Shown one piece after another: positions 27,790-39,905 of a DNA stretch of 64,000 nucleotides. The notes below the pieces were generated by a model that worked only from the letters and a program-made list of their open reading frames with translations, ran no database searches and was not told where the DNA came from. The stretch comes from Aquila chrysaetos chrysaetos (taxonomy: Eukaryota; Chordata; Aves; Accipitriformes; Accipitridae): positions 22,018,453 through 22,082,452 of the forward strand of contig NC_044023.1 in the NCBI RefSeq assembly GCF_900496995.4. The letters run 5' to 3'. The position numbers and the translations under genes are program-made. Positions within the stretch are counted from its first letter, which is position 1; every line of letters starts with the position of its first letter.

Positions 27790-28480
27790 ATTAGGTACTG
27801 CCTCTAACTACCCATTGGTAAATTCATAAGTATGGCTGCTTTACTGATGTCCTGGCAGGTATTTGCATTAGGCATTCTCAACATTGTAAAATGCAAACCT
27901 GGTTAATAGGGAAATTGTGTCTTGCATTGTAGAGATGCTAATAGAAATGGCATCACTTGCCATGAGAGATTCTAATTTATGACTGTCTTTAAAGAACATA
28001 CTTGCCAATTAGTGTCTTTATTAGAATACTTACTTTTATCATTTGAAAATATGGCTCTTAATTGGGACCAGCTTTGCCTAAGGGAGAAACATTTGTTAAT
28101 AAATAAATGAATAATCTAAATCTCTCCATCAGTACCCATGGAGGGAACCAGCTTATATCACATAAGCATCCTTTAGATTGTATTACTTATTATTCTTAAA
28201 CTCATTCAATTATTGAGAAAGACAATTTCATCTAACATTATATTGTCTTGCTGGGAAAAATATAGACAGGATATTGGAATTTGCTTGTTTATTAAAGCAA
28301 GTAGCTCATTAGGCATAATTAAGATAGAAGAAACAGGAGCATTAAATTTTCATCCCACACCATCAGCCCGATAGCTCCAGTAAAGGCAAAAGCACAATAG
28401 TTGCTCTATTAGTACGTTGATCAGGTTAATGTAATTAAGGTGCCAATTTTATTAGAATATGAAGATGAGGAGTGCTTAGT
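27790..28480. promoter_or_regulatory. Candidate conserved non-coding block
   Basis: About 700 bases of AT-rich but non-repetitive sequence with dense homeodomain-type TAAT/ATTA cores and no simple repeats or long open frames. Examples are the parts near 28005-28080, 28260-28330 and 28420-28470. The texture resembles deeply conserved vertebrate enhancers in gene deserts. This is inference from composition only. Confidence 0.3.
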
Positions 28481-28959
28481 GTTTTTCACTTTAGAATAGA
28501 ATAGAATTTAAAAATGTAGTAAAGAAATTGTTAGGAAAAAAAAAAGTTAATAGGACCGAAAACCCCACTATTCAGCCAAGAGACAGATATGAACCAGAAT
28601 CTGGTGAAGGCAGGTACCATGGGGACATCACAGCGGCCTGTGCTTGTCCTGACTCCGTCATTGCGTCTCCTTCCCCAACGGATGGTGAGAATTTAGAGCA
28701 AAGCTGGTTACAGCAAGGGGACGTCCTCCCCCAAACCAGGAGTGTGTTCCCAACAGCCACTCCATGCTCATCCTTTCGCCGTGGAGGACTTGATCCCGCT
28801 GGGGTCGGTGGCATTGCACTCTACAGCCCATGACTTCCCAAACAAGAGCATGTCTTGCAGAAACAAACTGCTGTCCAGGCAGGAGTAAAGCAGCAGAGAA
28901 GAAGCCAAAGCACATCTGACCGATCCTCATAAGACTCAGGTACATGTCAGATGTCCGGT

Positions 28960-29518
28960 TGTCCTAGTTTCAGCTGGGATAGAGTTAACTGTCTTCCTAG
29001 TAGCTGGTACAGTGCTATGTTTTGAGTTCAGTATGTGAAGAATGTTGACAACACTGATGTTTTCAGTTGTTGCTAAGTAGTGTTTAGACTAAAGTCAAGG
29101 ATTTTTCAGTGAGAAAGCTGGAGGGGCACAAGAAGTTGGCACAGGACACAGCCAGGGCACCTGACCCAAACTGGCCAACAGGGTATTCCATACCATGGGA
29201 CGTCCCATCCAGTATAGGAACTGGGAAGTGGGGGCGGGGAATCGCCGCTCGGGGATTAGCTGGGTGTCGGTCGGTGGGTGGTGAGCAATTACACTGCGCA
29301 TCATTTGTACATTCCAATCCTTTCATTATTGCTGTTGTCATTTTATTAGTGTTATCATTATCATTATTCGTTTCTTCTTTTCTGTTCTATTAAACTGTTC
29401 TTATCTCAACCCGTGGATTTGCTTCTTTTCCCGATTTTCTCCCCCATCCCACTGGGTGGGGGGGAGTGAGTGAGCGGCTGCGTGGTGCTTAGTTGCTGGC
29501 TGGGGTTAAACCACGATA
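28960..29518 (+). mobile_element. Solo LTR of a bird endogenous retrovirus, with 5-bp target-site duplication
   Basis: The element begins TGTCCTAGTTTCAGCTGGGA and ends GGGGTTAAACCACGATA. It is flanked by the perfect direct repeat CCGGT (28955-28959 and 29519-29523), which fixes both borders and gives a length of 559 bases. I recognise the body as a widespread bird LTR: GGGATAGAGTTAACTGTCTT start, TAGCTGGTACAGTGCT, a degraded TATA region near 29210-29216, a GGGGATTAGCTGGGTGTCGG block, ATTAAA polyadenylation signal at 29389-29394, and a GGGTGGGGGGGAG tract near the end. A 5-bp duplication is typical of ERVL-type elements. No internal gag, pol or env sequence is adjacent, so this is a solo LTR left by recombination. 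Family name not assigned. Confidence 0.92.
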
Positions 29519-32500
29519 CCGGTGCAGTAAATAACCGACCACAGGTGCATTCATGAGTCAACAGGATATTCTGTTGATTTATTCGAGCTGAAAAAGAAAT
29601 ATCAATGCTGCACTGCTGCTTTATATATATATAGTCTGTTGGCCACGACAGAAGCAACAACGCAGTTGTTCATGGTGCAGTCCCTGCCACGTAAAGCCTG
29701 GAAACACCTAACACCCAACACCCAAGCTGCTTTGTACTGGCCATAGTGTGTGTGCTTTTTAATTCTCTGTTAGTTCGAAGGGCATGTCCACAGCTTGGTG
29801 TGGTCATACCCGCAGGCGTGGAGGGGAGAGCCTTCAGAGCAGAAGTCCTTCACTTCAGATATCGTGCCACTGAAAAACCCTTAAGCAGCAAATTATTTTA
29901 CCTAAACCTATTTTAAATATATATATGTATATCTCTATATATCCTTGCAGGTGTATTTAGGTGCAGACCTATATAGCTGTACATGTGTACCTACTCCTGC
30001 CCCTAGAGGTGGGGTGTTCTGAGCCGCCTCCGACAGGTCCCACAAGGTGGGCAAGTGACACCTCTCCCACGCCCCGCCATCCGACTGAATACCATGCTGT
30101 GCTCAAATGACACTTAATACATGATTGCGGTGGGGGACAAGAGTCTTAAGGTTGCTTTTGGCTTCTGTGCAGAAGCATGAGGGCTGGTCCTTTGAAAAAT
30201 AGGTAAGTTGGCAGAAAACTATTTTCTTCAGCATAGTATCTGTGTGATCTCCCTTCGGTATTTAACCACAAATACGTGTTTCCCTGAGACACAAAGTGTA
30301 GCTGTTTTAAAATAAATAAATAAAAGCAGACAAATTAGGTTACCAGTCAAGTCATCAAATCAGCAGTGCTATATTCAGAGAACATAGCATTGTGCCTCAC
30401 AAATTATCTCCCAATCCCACCTGCTCTCAGATTTTTATAGCCTGGCTATCTGCTCTACTATGATTGCTCGATAGAAAATAAACAGATGGGGCTGAGAAAA
30501 ATCCAAACGAATAAATGGGGTAGAAACTGCCTCAAGCCTTTTGAACAGCATCAGGGCAGCTTTTCTCTTTTCAAGGATTTTTCTTCCCCCATTTGAAAAA
30601 TAAACCTGCCGGAATACAAGATGTGATTTGGTTTAATATTCAACTACATGAAAACACACAAATGTGTGTTAGATGCTTTTGGGCAGAGAGAAACTCCGCT
30701 TTCTTTCATGGGCTTTGCTGCTGTTTTTAATCTGGTAATTGCCTGATCAATATTGCTATTTGAAACTTATATGAAAATGTGTGAAACTTTCTAACGGCAG
30801 AGAATATATAGATTCCTTTGCTGTGCTGCAGGACTTCAGCAGCAGTCATTTCAGTAATTAGGCTGCTTTTCAAATAAAGGCCAGTTCCATGGATACATGA
30901 CTAAGATAAATTATGCCCTGGATAGGCTTATATTTTCCTGCATGTGCTTGCCCTTTCTGTGTTCACATCCACGTAAGGAAAGCCTGAGTAAACATCTTTT
31001 CTTTTCCTCTTCACACCCCATGATACATCTGCGTACTGTCTTAGGCAGGAGTGCTCTTCACCTGTCCTTGGCACTGGATATCCTACATCAGAGGTCACCT
31101 TACATCTGTCCTTTAGAAATTATTCTTTTCCTGCTGATCTTTTTTCACTTGTAGGTTAGTTTACAGAATGAAATGAAAAAAAACAGAAGAAAAATCATGA
31201 TTTTCCAGTGAATGTAATCCAGATTTTAGACCAAAAAGCAGAATGTTAAAAAAGCAAGCAAGATCAAGAAAAGAATGCTCTGGTTTGGTGGTGGTTTTTT
31301 TTTTAGCTTTTTCAGTTATTTTAGATCATCTTATTTAAAGCTTATTCTAATAATTTCTTGCCAATGTCAAGAAAGTGCATACAGAAAAATGAAGCAATTA
31401 TTTATGATATCATTATGTGGCTATCTCAAAACATCACCATCTTTGCTAGAGATATGCTGCTCATCAGCAGGAATTTGAGCAGAGAAATTGAATATTTTTA
31501 TTTTTGCGGGCTCAGGTGTCAGCAGAGCCCATGCCATTGAATTTAATCTTGTCAATGCCATACCTGAACTTGGGCAACAAGCCATGGTCCCATCTCACTA
31601 AGAATGGAGGTCGCCCCAGGATCATCTCTGCTCTCCATGAGGGCCACGAGGAGAGGCAGGCAGGGAGCTGGGCGACGAACTGAGGTTTTACCCATGGAGT
31701 CTGACTTTAATCTGGCTGCTCATGAGTCAACAGCCATAACATCAAGAAAACCACAGAGATCTTGACTGTTGTAGGGGATGAGTCAGAGTGAAAGTCATTG
31801 TGCCGGTACCGGGGTAGTCACTGTGCTTGCCTTGTGTACAAAGAGCATGTTCCACCCTACGGACATAAAACTCTGCTGAAATAGTTAGTGAAAGGAGTTT
31901 TGCTGGTGGGAAAAAAATGGGGTTGTCTGAGATAGGTGTTTCCATGGAGGCCTGGTGCCATCGTAGCAATGGATGGAGAGGGCTGAAGGTCAGAGTGGAA
32001 ATTCAGTGCCTCAGTCCTCCATGTGGGAGGACGTCTCTGGGCTCAGGTGGGTCAAAGTGAGGAGCGGTTCGTTTGCTAGCAAAAACGTGCCCAGAAGAAA
32101 ATCCATTTTCATATTGAGCACCTTCCTCAAGGTTTGCCTGATGAGAAGAGTTAAAGAAAAGAAACAGCAGGAAGACATCGGGAGAGAGGTTGAGCTTCGG
32201 TCAGTGACACTGGCAACTCAGGAGACATAATGAAGATGTCTGCTGGCCCCAGCTGGCCCCACATGTAGGGGTATGTTTTTGCATCATCAAGTCCTGATTT
32301 GTCAAACTTTTGCATAGAGACACACCAGGAACTAGCTCAGCTGCTGGGAAAGGCCTCGCTGCGACCACGATGGAAGCTGGAACCAAATCTGGCACGCACA
32401 AAGCGCGCAGTTTTTTCTGTTTGAGACAGAAGAGGAGCTGTCATATAGTCCTGGGGCTGCATGGAAGTTGTGCTGATACAGAGACATTTGGCTACATCTG

Positions 32501-34982
32501 CTCTGCAATGCCGCTCGCAAGCTAAGTCGAACGCAACAGAAACATCAGTATGCAAAAAACCTCCAAAACTCTAATGCTTGTCACCGAGGAGACAAACTGT
32601 CATCACGATAAATAGTCATCCTTCACTGTGAAAGTTTAAGTCAAAAATCATGGGGATGCTCACCTGGAGACTTAGCTGAATATTCAGTGGCAATCAGAGC
32701 AGGTGACAAAATCCAGACCCAGATCTGCCCGGAGACGCTTTTCCTGGGAATACAGAGAAGCCCAGACCCGCCGGTGAGCTCACCTGCGCTACAGCAGCAC
32801 GCACAGGCTCATCTCTGTCCTTACTGCTACTTTTCATTTAGTTTCACACATTTCTCTCCCTTCTGCAGAACAAAATAATGGAGCGTAACATTGCATACAG
32901 TAAGACACTAACTACCCCTGTAAGAAAGGTCTTACCTTTACATATTCTGTAACTAATTTGTGTCGACAGGACCAAGTCTAATGGCTCCCAGCGGCTCACC
33001 ACGTTGGGAAATAGTCTCCCTCGCCCTTCCGCGCTCGCGTTCAAAATCAAAGTCTCTGCTGTCGGGATGCTTGTTTGCATCTGCTGAATTTAAACTTGAT
33101 GGGTGGATGTATAGAGGGCAGAGCCGAGGGGCTGAAGGTGAGGAAGGTCACGTCTCCCCACACTCCCACCGACAAATTACCAGCTCCTGCCTGGGCAGAG
33201 GGAAACACCATTCCAGTGCTCAGAGAGTCCATGGTCCCTCCTGCCTGTCCCAAAGATTTCAGTAGCTAAGGCAGCTGAATTTTTAAGTTCAATTTGTTAC
33301 AATTTTTATGTGCAATTTTTTTTTTCCACTGTAAATATAATTTAGCTCAAACCACAAAAAGCCTTGACATAATGACTCATGGACTTTGTTTTTCAAAATC
33401 CATTTCCTGCATAGATTGGTGGTCCTTTTTGCTTTATATTTTCCATAAAATATCAAATCTCAGTACAAGAAAACAGTGTTTCACCAGGATGTCTGACCAC
33501 TGCCCATGACAAGAGATACAGTACAGGTGAATACACCACCTGGACCGTGCTGGATAAGGGTCTCAATCTAATGACCCACAGTTCCCAAAGCCCCATTAAT
33601 TTCAAAATATGCCAATATTTACTGTTATTATCTGAAATGCTTTTTTTTTTCTCCCCTTTTTAACCCCATGGATTTACAGAACGAGTTTGTTCAAAATAGA
33701 CCACGAGAAAATGAGTAAAAGCGACAAATGATGTTGATCCCTTTCAACTTTAAAGCATTTGAATAAGAAGCTGCCACACAGCTCTGTTCAAGGTCCATAT
33801 GTTTTTTTGATAGGAAACGTGTTTTGATTCAGGAATTACTTCTAGGGTTCATTAACATGTAAATTGCTCCACAAGGAAATCTAAAGGAGATTGAGTCCAA
33901 AGATATGCAAATATTCAAATGTAATTGGGGTTCAAGCCCTACATCTCTATTTCTGCCTGAACAGTTCAAACAGAAAGAGGAGAAGGTTTTCCATCCTTCT
34001 CCCTGAAATCCAGCAAAATTTCTCGTCACATGATTTGCCTCCAAAAGCGGTCCTGAGGCATGAAGTTCAATAAATAATTATAAATTAGCAGAGTTAGAGG
34101 ATTCAGAGAGCAGGGAAAGTGTGGGCACCTGGAGTCGGTGTGCACACTCAGGCGCGGAGCCTTCCTCATCACCTGAGCAATTCTTTGTGCTCTGCTGAGT
34201 ACAGCTGCGTGTACGGCAGTGCTTTGCGCTAACCTGTTAAAGATCCATTCGCTGGTGCAAATAGAAAATGTTATCTTCTTAGAAAATATTATGTCTCCTA
34301 TTACTTTTGATAGATCTCCCGTGGAATTCTTTTACAGTTAAATATAAATCACATATGGAAGAATGAAATCTGTTCTTGTAAACACGGCGTATGCACAAGG
34401 AGTAAATCACGCAGATGCAATCGCTGCTGTTGTCATAATGTGTCTCCTACGTGAAGCAGGATGAAGAGGGATAAATAATCCTCTGGCTATGACTGCACCT
34501 GTGTGATGTCATGCTGCATGTCACTGGGAGCTGACAGCTCAGAGGAAAGCAGCTACTGGGGAATATTTAACGAAAAGTAAGGTAGCTGTCTGGGGAGCTC
34601 CTACTGCGCTGTGTTAACACACCCGCAAACATGCCGGGCCACGGCAGCTGTAGGGATATCCCTGAAGACCAGGCTCAACGTGTGAAAATCAAGATGTACT
34701 CATGCCCAAGCGTCTACTGCAGTTGAGGGAACAATTTATGACGTTCATTCTCCTACTCTCTGCCCACCTCCATGGAGCAGGCCGGTGTGCCGCCCTGGGC
34801 TGGACCCCCAAGCATTCCCCCCCTTCCCTTATTGCTCACAGAGCCCCCGGAGCTGGAGCTGGGGTGGAGGGAGCCCTCGTGGGCTCCCTGACACAGCAGC
34901 AGAGAGCGGAGGCTTCGGGAACCCAGGATCTGTTCTTGTCTCCCCCACCATCTGCCAGCCTAAGCTTTGCAAATTATTTAAG

Positions 34983-35030
34983 CTACTTGTGTTCAATTCC
35001 CCATCTGTAAACAGGGCATAATTACTCTTT
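34983..35030 (-). repeat. Short MIR-type relic, reverse orientation
   Basis: GTGTTCAATTCCCCATCTGT is followed by AAACAGGGCATAATTA. This is close to the reverse strand of the conserved MIR block (CTCAGTTTCCCCATCTGT, AAAATGGGGATAATAA). Only about 45 bases are readable. Confidence 0.5.
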
Positions 35031-37476
35031 GCCGGTATGTATAGGAAGAAAATAGTCTATTCATGATTGGGGTGTACTGGGATGCTTTCATGCCAGTGGA
35101 GACGGCTAGGTTGCAAAAGGTATCTCCTCCCAGATTGCTCAGCCGACTTCTGGATGTGCAAACGGAGGCCGGGGTACCCGAGTGCGGATGCCCCGTAACT
35201 CACCCTCTGCCTGCAGGCTGCTCGCCCGGCCAGCGCCAACACGGGCTGATGGCTGTACGCGGCACACGTACATTCCGCATCACAGAAATCGGCTCCAGAT
35301 TGCTGTAACAAAGTGATATATCCTTTGATTTGTAGTTTCCGAATTATTTTCAGCTATTTCCAGGCTTTATGTTTCCATAACTTACTGTTATTAACGTATG
35401 ATGAATGCAGTGTTGTAAGGCTAAACCCATGCAAACCCAAATATTAGGTGCTTCGTTCTGTACAGTGTTGGGTTTTGGTGCTGTCCCTTTTATAATATAA
35501 GAAGTATTTGAGTGATTATAAACTATACATTAGTATAATGACAGGTCCTGCTCATAGCCAGGATACTTTTGAGGAACAGACTTTCAATAATCACTTCTCT
35601 TTTTATGCAGTGCTTTCCCCAGAAATATTTTATTAGTCTAATTAGGGCAGGCAGTGAAAAGATCACCTTCAATTCATTTTAGAAATATGAAAGATGAATA
35701 GAGGAGATTGTTGTTTGAACTCCCCCATCACCTGAGCTTTCCAAATGAGCACAACCTTGCCCCCCAAAAGCGCACGTATGGCCAAATTAACACTTCAGTA
35801 GGAGGCTGAGAGAAAGCAGAGTTGTGCTGGGAGAATAACCTGCCCTCTAAAAGCATATATCTAGTGTTAAAAGAAAAGACAGTATTGTAACACTTCCTTT
35901 ACTGTCTCGAGAGTGAGGGAATAAGTTGTACAGGTGAAATGGTGACAGGCTGCTGTCAGGCACTGTAGCTGGTACTCCAACGAAACTACTGCCGAGTGTC
36001 TGTCCACGTGACGTTACAAACTCTCCTGATCAGCCAAGGTCACGCAGACCTTCGGTTATTTGCTGAGTAAGTGCTGGTCAAGCAAATTAATGGAGTTTGG
36101 AGCAGACCTACCAGATGCACCCCATTTATCTTGAAGTTCTGCCCTTTCCCTACCTGAGTTTTGCAGTTCTGGTCACACCTTCGGGGAGGATGAATTCCCA
36201 CCAAAGCAGGTGCAGAGGAAAGAGGGCTGCTTGGGGGATATGGGCACTGCGTGACGGACCCTGTAAGAGGAAACCAAGAGAGCAAAGTGTGGTTGGATAA
36301 CCAAACAAATGTTGGATACACACAGGTGGGAGGGGAACGGCTGCTTTCTCTGAACACCCCACAGAGTAGATGTTGTTAAGCCAGAGCATTACACAGGTGC
36401 GTAAAAACATGGGTCTGGATTTGTCAGCAATGAAATCAGACTGGAAAGGAGCAGGCATCTAAGCGTTGCAGGAATAAGGTTCTGGGCCAATCTTTCAATC
36501 AGCAGAGGAGGCACGATGAGATCCAACTCGTTTCCAGATGGGGTTGGATGCATTGAGGAAAACCATGGCATGATGTGGCTACCGCGGCAGCCGGAGCCAA
36601 CCCAGCTGGAGGAGGTGCAGGGTCAAAGGCTTGGCCGTGCGCCTTTTTTCCCAAGGGCTCAAGAGCAAGCACAGGAAGGGAGAGCCACGCGGGGCTGGGG
36701 AGAAGTTAACGAGAAGCCAGGGGACTGAGTTTCCCAACAAGTGCAAGATAGATTTTGAATATTACAAACTTGGTGACAGAGGTAAATAGGAATTTGATGG
36801 TCCTCCTGGAGAGGAGAAGCAGAGACCCAGCTGGGGAAGAGGGACGGGGGAAATTCAATAGTCTACTTTCCTTCCTGGTACCTGGGGCTACTACACAGGC
36901 TGCAATCAGTCCCTGTAGGATGAAAGAAAGGCAAAATACATGCCATGGGCACCTTCATAGAGGCTTGGACCATACAGGACATTTTGAACTGGTCTCTCAA
37001 TTTTTCAGAAAGTTCTCACTAATTTTCTTACTAGTTATTCATAGGCACGTTAAAAAAACTATAACTCAGCGGGAAGGATATTCTTCAAGTAAGCTCTCTC
37101 TCTCAAAAGACCAGCCTAAAGTGTCATTCTTCATTGAACTACCTGTACTACGAAACAGTATGCCTATGACAATGCATGCAACATTTTAAGCCCTCAGGGC
37201 TACATGAGGAGAACATCCAAATTAAAAAAGGATAATGAAGTCTGAAATAGTAAAAGTGCTAGCAGTTACTTTTTAATGGCAGCTAATTTAGTGGCATTGT
37301 TTGGACTATAGTCTCAGGCTGTAACTCAACTGATTTCAGCGGAATGATGCCAGTAGCTAACTGTTGTGTCAGCCCTCAAGAGCTACATATTGCCATTATT
37401 TTATTAATCACCACCAATAAACCATACTTATGTAGAATTTAATCACTGGAGCCATTTGTTTTCTTTACTTGTGTTT

Positions 37477-37487
37477 GGGGGGGGGGG
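37477..37487. repeat. G11 homopolymer
   Basis: Eleven consecutive G after TGTTT. Confidence 0.9.
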
Positions 37488-39688
37488 CAAGGCTTTTGAG
37501 GATGATAAGAATTATTCATTACTCATAGCATATGTTTTTCTGTTAAAATCGGAATTGGACAAATTTCATTAGAGAATTGTTACAGATTTAATGTCAATCA
37601 AGTTTCTACTTAGACTGAATCAAATTTCTGGTTTTATAAAGAAATCAGGTAAAATTCACTAATTTGATGGAATTTATTAAGGAGACAGTGAAGACAGGAG
37701 CAAAAAATTCAGTATAAAATATAAGGGAGAATCAAAACAAAAGCTTAGCTACATGTCTTTGATATGTTGACAGTTCCCATAGCTCAAGGTAACCTTTCTC
37801 CGTAACACTTTGGGGTTTCCCTTTATTACTGTCTTTTTTTAATAGAAGAACAGTATTACACTTCAAGTGCGTTTTTCTGGTGAGCAAAACCACAAAGAGC
37901 AAAAAAAACAAAGACATATAATGAGCCAAGGAAAGACAAGCAGTAATAACCAGATCCCCCCCCGCCCAAGATGAAGACCCAGAAAAGTGGTGACAGTGGT
38001 GTGAAGTCCTCCCCATGTGCTGGGGCTGGAAATGGTGTAGCAGGGCCACGCTCTGCTGGGCACAACACCCACATCAGCTCAGGTTTTTCTGCAGTAGTTT
38101 TAAACAGAAAAGGAGAACACACCAAACTTGGATGTAGCATCTGAAACAATTTACAAAGATCCCGCTGTCATATACTCATGCTGCATGTTTAGTTCTGGAA
38201 GAAATATGAGCGCTGCATAAGCATTTAGTATAAATGTAGTTATTCAGTTAGGGTTTCTGAGACAGGTGATGGATAGGAAGAGATTTGTTGACTGCTGTTT
38301 CCAAGCAGTTGCATTATCCGGTTGTGTAAATGATTACTATGGAGATATTTAGTCTGCCGTTTTGATATTTTAGTCTCTGTATTTCCATCACTTGACCTTA
38401 AAACCAGATCAATATTTTATGCTCAAAAATGTACATGTTAATACATTCTTGATAGACCAAACAAGAAAGTTGGAAGGCCTACAGGTTTTAATTTTATGGT
38501 GATCCATATCACAAACTAAATAACAAACAGTACCACCAAGAGAAGGTTCAAGGACTAGTACCTGACTTGAAATAATGTCATGTGTCCTCTGTTGACCAGG
38601 TGATTTATATACCAGCTTTCTAGACTCCTTGCACTCCATGGAGTGCTTATGATTGTTCTGATTTTTAGCAGTTTTATTTGCACAGCCAAAAGTTTGCACA
38701 TATTTTTAGGAAACATTTTGAAGACAGATTGAGGAACTTGTAAATGCTATAAGTATAATAAACTGTTCTCAACCCAGACAGGTAGTCTCGACACATTTGA
38801 CTTTCAACAAAGATGTATTGGTTTCTTTGATTTTAGTAGGCAGGAGGATTTTTGTTCCAGTGCAGAGCAAAACCAGATCCTGAAAGGTTTGCCAAAACAG
38901 AAGCATTGCTAGCTGAACAGTAGAATAGGTCTCTTTTTGCCTACCTGGACTTTGTAAGGCTTGGACGTACATACACTGCTACAGACTGATGGAGAGGTCA
39001 GCTTGGAAAGCTATGCTTACTTGACCTTTGAGTTTTGGTTTTGTGGTATCTATGGGCTCTTGGTTTTTAATAGAGTCAAAAAGACTGGTAGATGTTAACA
39101 AGCAAAACAGCAGCAACTGAAAGGAAAAATATCCTCTCCCAAGTTTTGAGCTGTGACTTTTTTACAATAGGAATCCATATGCCAATGCCAATCCAGGTAA
39201 ACTGCATTTTGGAAGTGTTGTTCCTAGAGCATCTTAGTGCACTGGCACACTGCATCACAGATAGAAATAATCCAAAACTCAATAGTCTCACTTGCAGTAA
39301 TGAGAGAATTCGCTGTGTTCACTGACCCTCAGAATTTCTCGGTTCCTGCTGATGGTGTGACAGTGGAAAGTGGGTTCAATGAGCTGAAGTATAGAAGTTG
39401 GAAAGGTATTAGTTCAGGACCCTAAAAGGTGTCTTAGGAAACATAAAATAAACAGAAAATAATTCCCAAAGGAATACAGTCATCCTGTTTAGATTATATC
39501 TTTTTCCCTTACTCCTGTATGCTCTGTTCAAAACAAAGCAGAGCAAACATATGTTGAGAGATGCTGCCTATTTATAAAGTAAACACTAACAACAAGCAGA
39601 AAACAAAAGATAAATGAAGAACATGTTTTGCACACTAATCAAGTTGTCTTGGCTCAGAAAGTAGTGACTATATGATGATGTCAGGCTT

Positions 39689-39905
39689 TTAAAAGTACAA
39701 CCGAGGCTTCAATTTTTCCACATATTTAAAATATCTCCGCATGACTATTGCTCTGGACGCATCTTGGAAGGACACCTCATCACAGCTTTTAATGTTGGTA
39801 CCTAAACTGAAAAACAAGACTCCCATCAACAGAGATAAGAGTTCCTCCATTAGAGAAGGCATTAGCATAGGTTTCCAGAAAATCTCATTTAAACTTGAAA
39901 TAAGT
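39689..39905 (-). CDS. Terminal coding exon of the minus-strand helical-protein gene
   Basis: The acceptor reads TTTATTTTGTTAATCAAAG on the minus strand, and the exon opens with one base that completes a codon. The 217 bases equal 1 + 72 codons including the TAA stop at 39691-39689. The preceding exon (42773-42650) ends with two bases of a codon, so joining gives a glycine codon and an unbroken frame. The protein starts LISSLNEIFWKPMLMP, has a strongly helical hydrophobic stretch (EELLSLLMGVLFFSL) and ends VMRRYFKYVEKLKPRLYF, a basic C-terminus. No motif of known function is visible. This is one of the best-preserved exons of the locus. Confidence 0.6.

Larger units (their letters stand above)
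19561..28954. other. Intergenic stretch, no gene supported
   Basis: AT-rich DNA with no recognisable exon. It holds a poly-T run (23991-24006), a possible MIR relic at 25480-25535, GC-richer patches at 25240-25400 and 26640-26720, a C16 run (27579-27594) and an AT-rich, non-repetitive block at 27790-28480 listed separately as possible regulatory DNA. Confidence 0.55.
29524..39688. other. Intergenic stretch, no gene supported
   Basis: Mixed-composition DNA downstream of the solo LTR. It holds a MIR-type relic (34983-35030), a G11 run (37477-37487) and moderately GC-rich patches (32960-33060, 34780-34930, 35110-35290). Minus-strand open frames at 38769-38972 and 38409-38699 lie just downstream of the stop of the minus-strand gene described below and may be part of its 3' flank. 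An AATAAA on the minus strand (plus-strand TTTATT at about 38675-38680) could serve as its polyadenylation signal, about 1 kb past the stop. Confidence 0.5.

Noticed and set aside
28490..28512. TAGAATAGAATAGAATTT as a possible CR1 3' tail
   Set aside because: Chicken-type CR1 ends carry a different octamer-like repeat, and no CR1 body sequence is adjacent.
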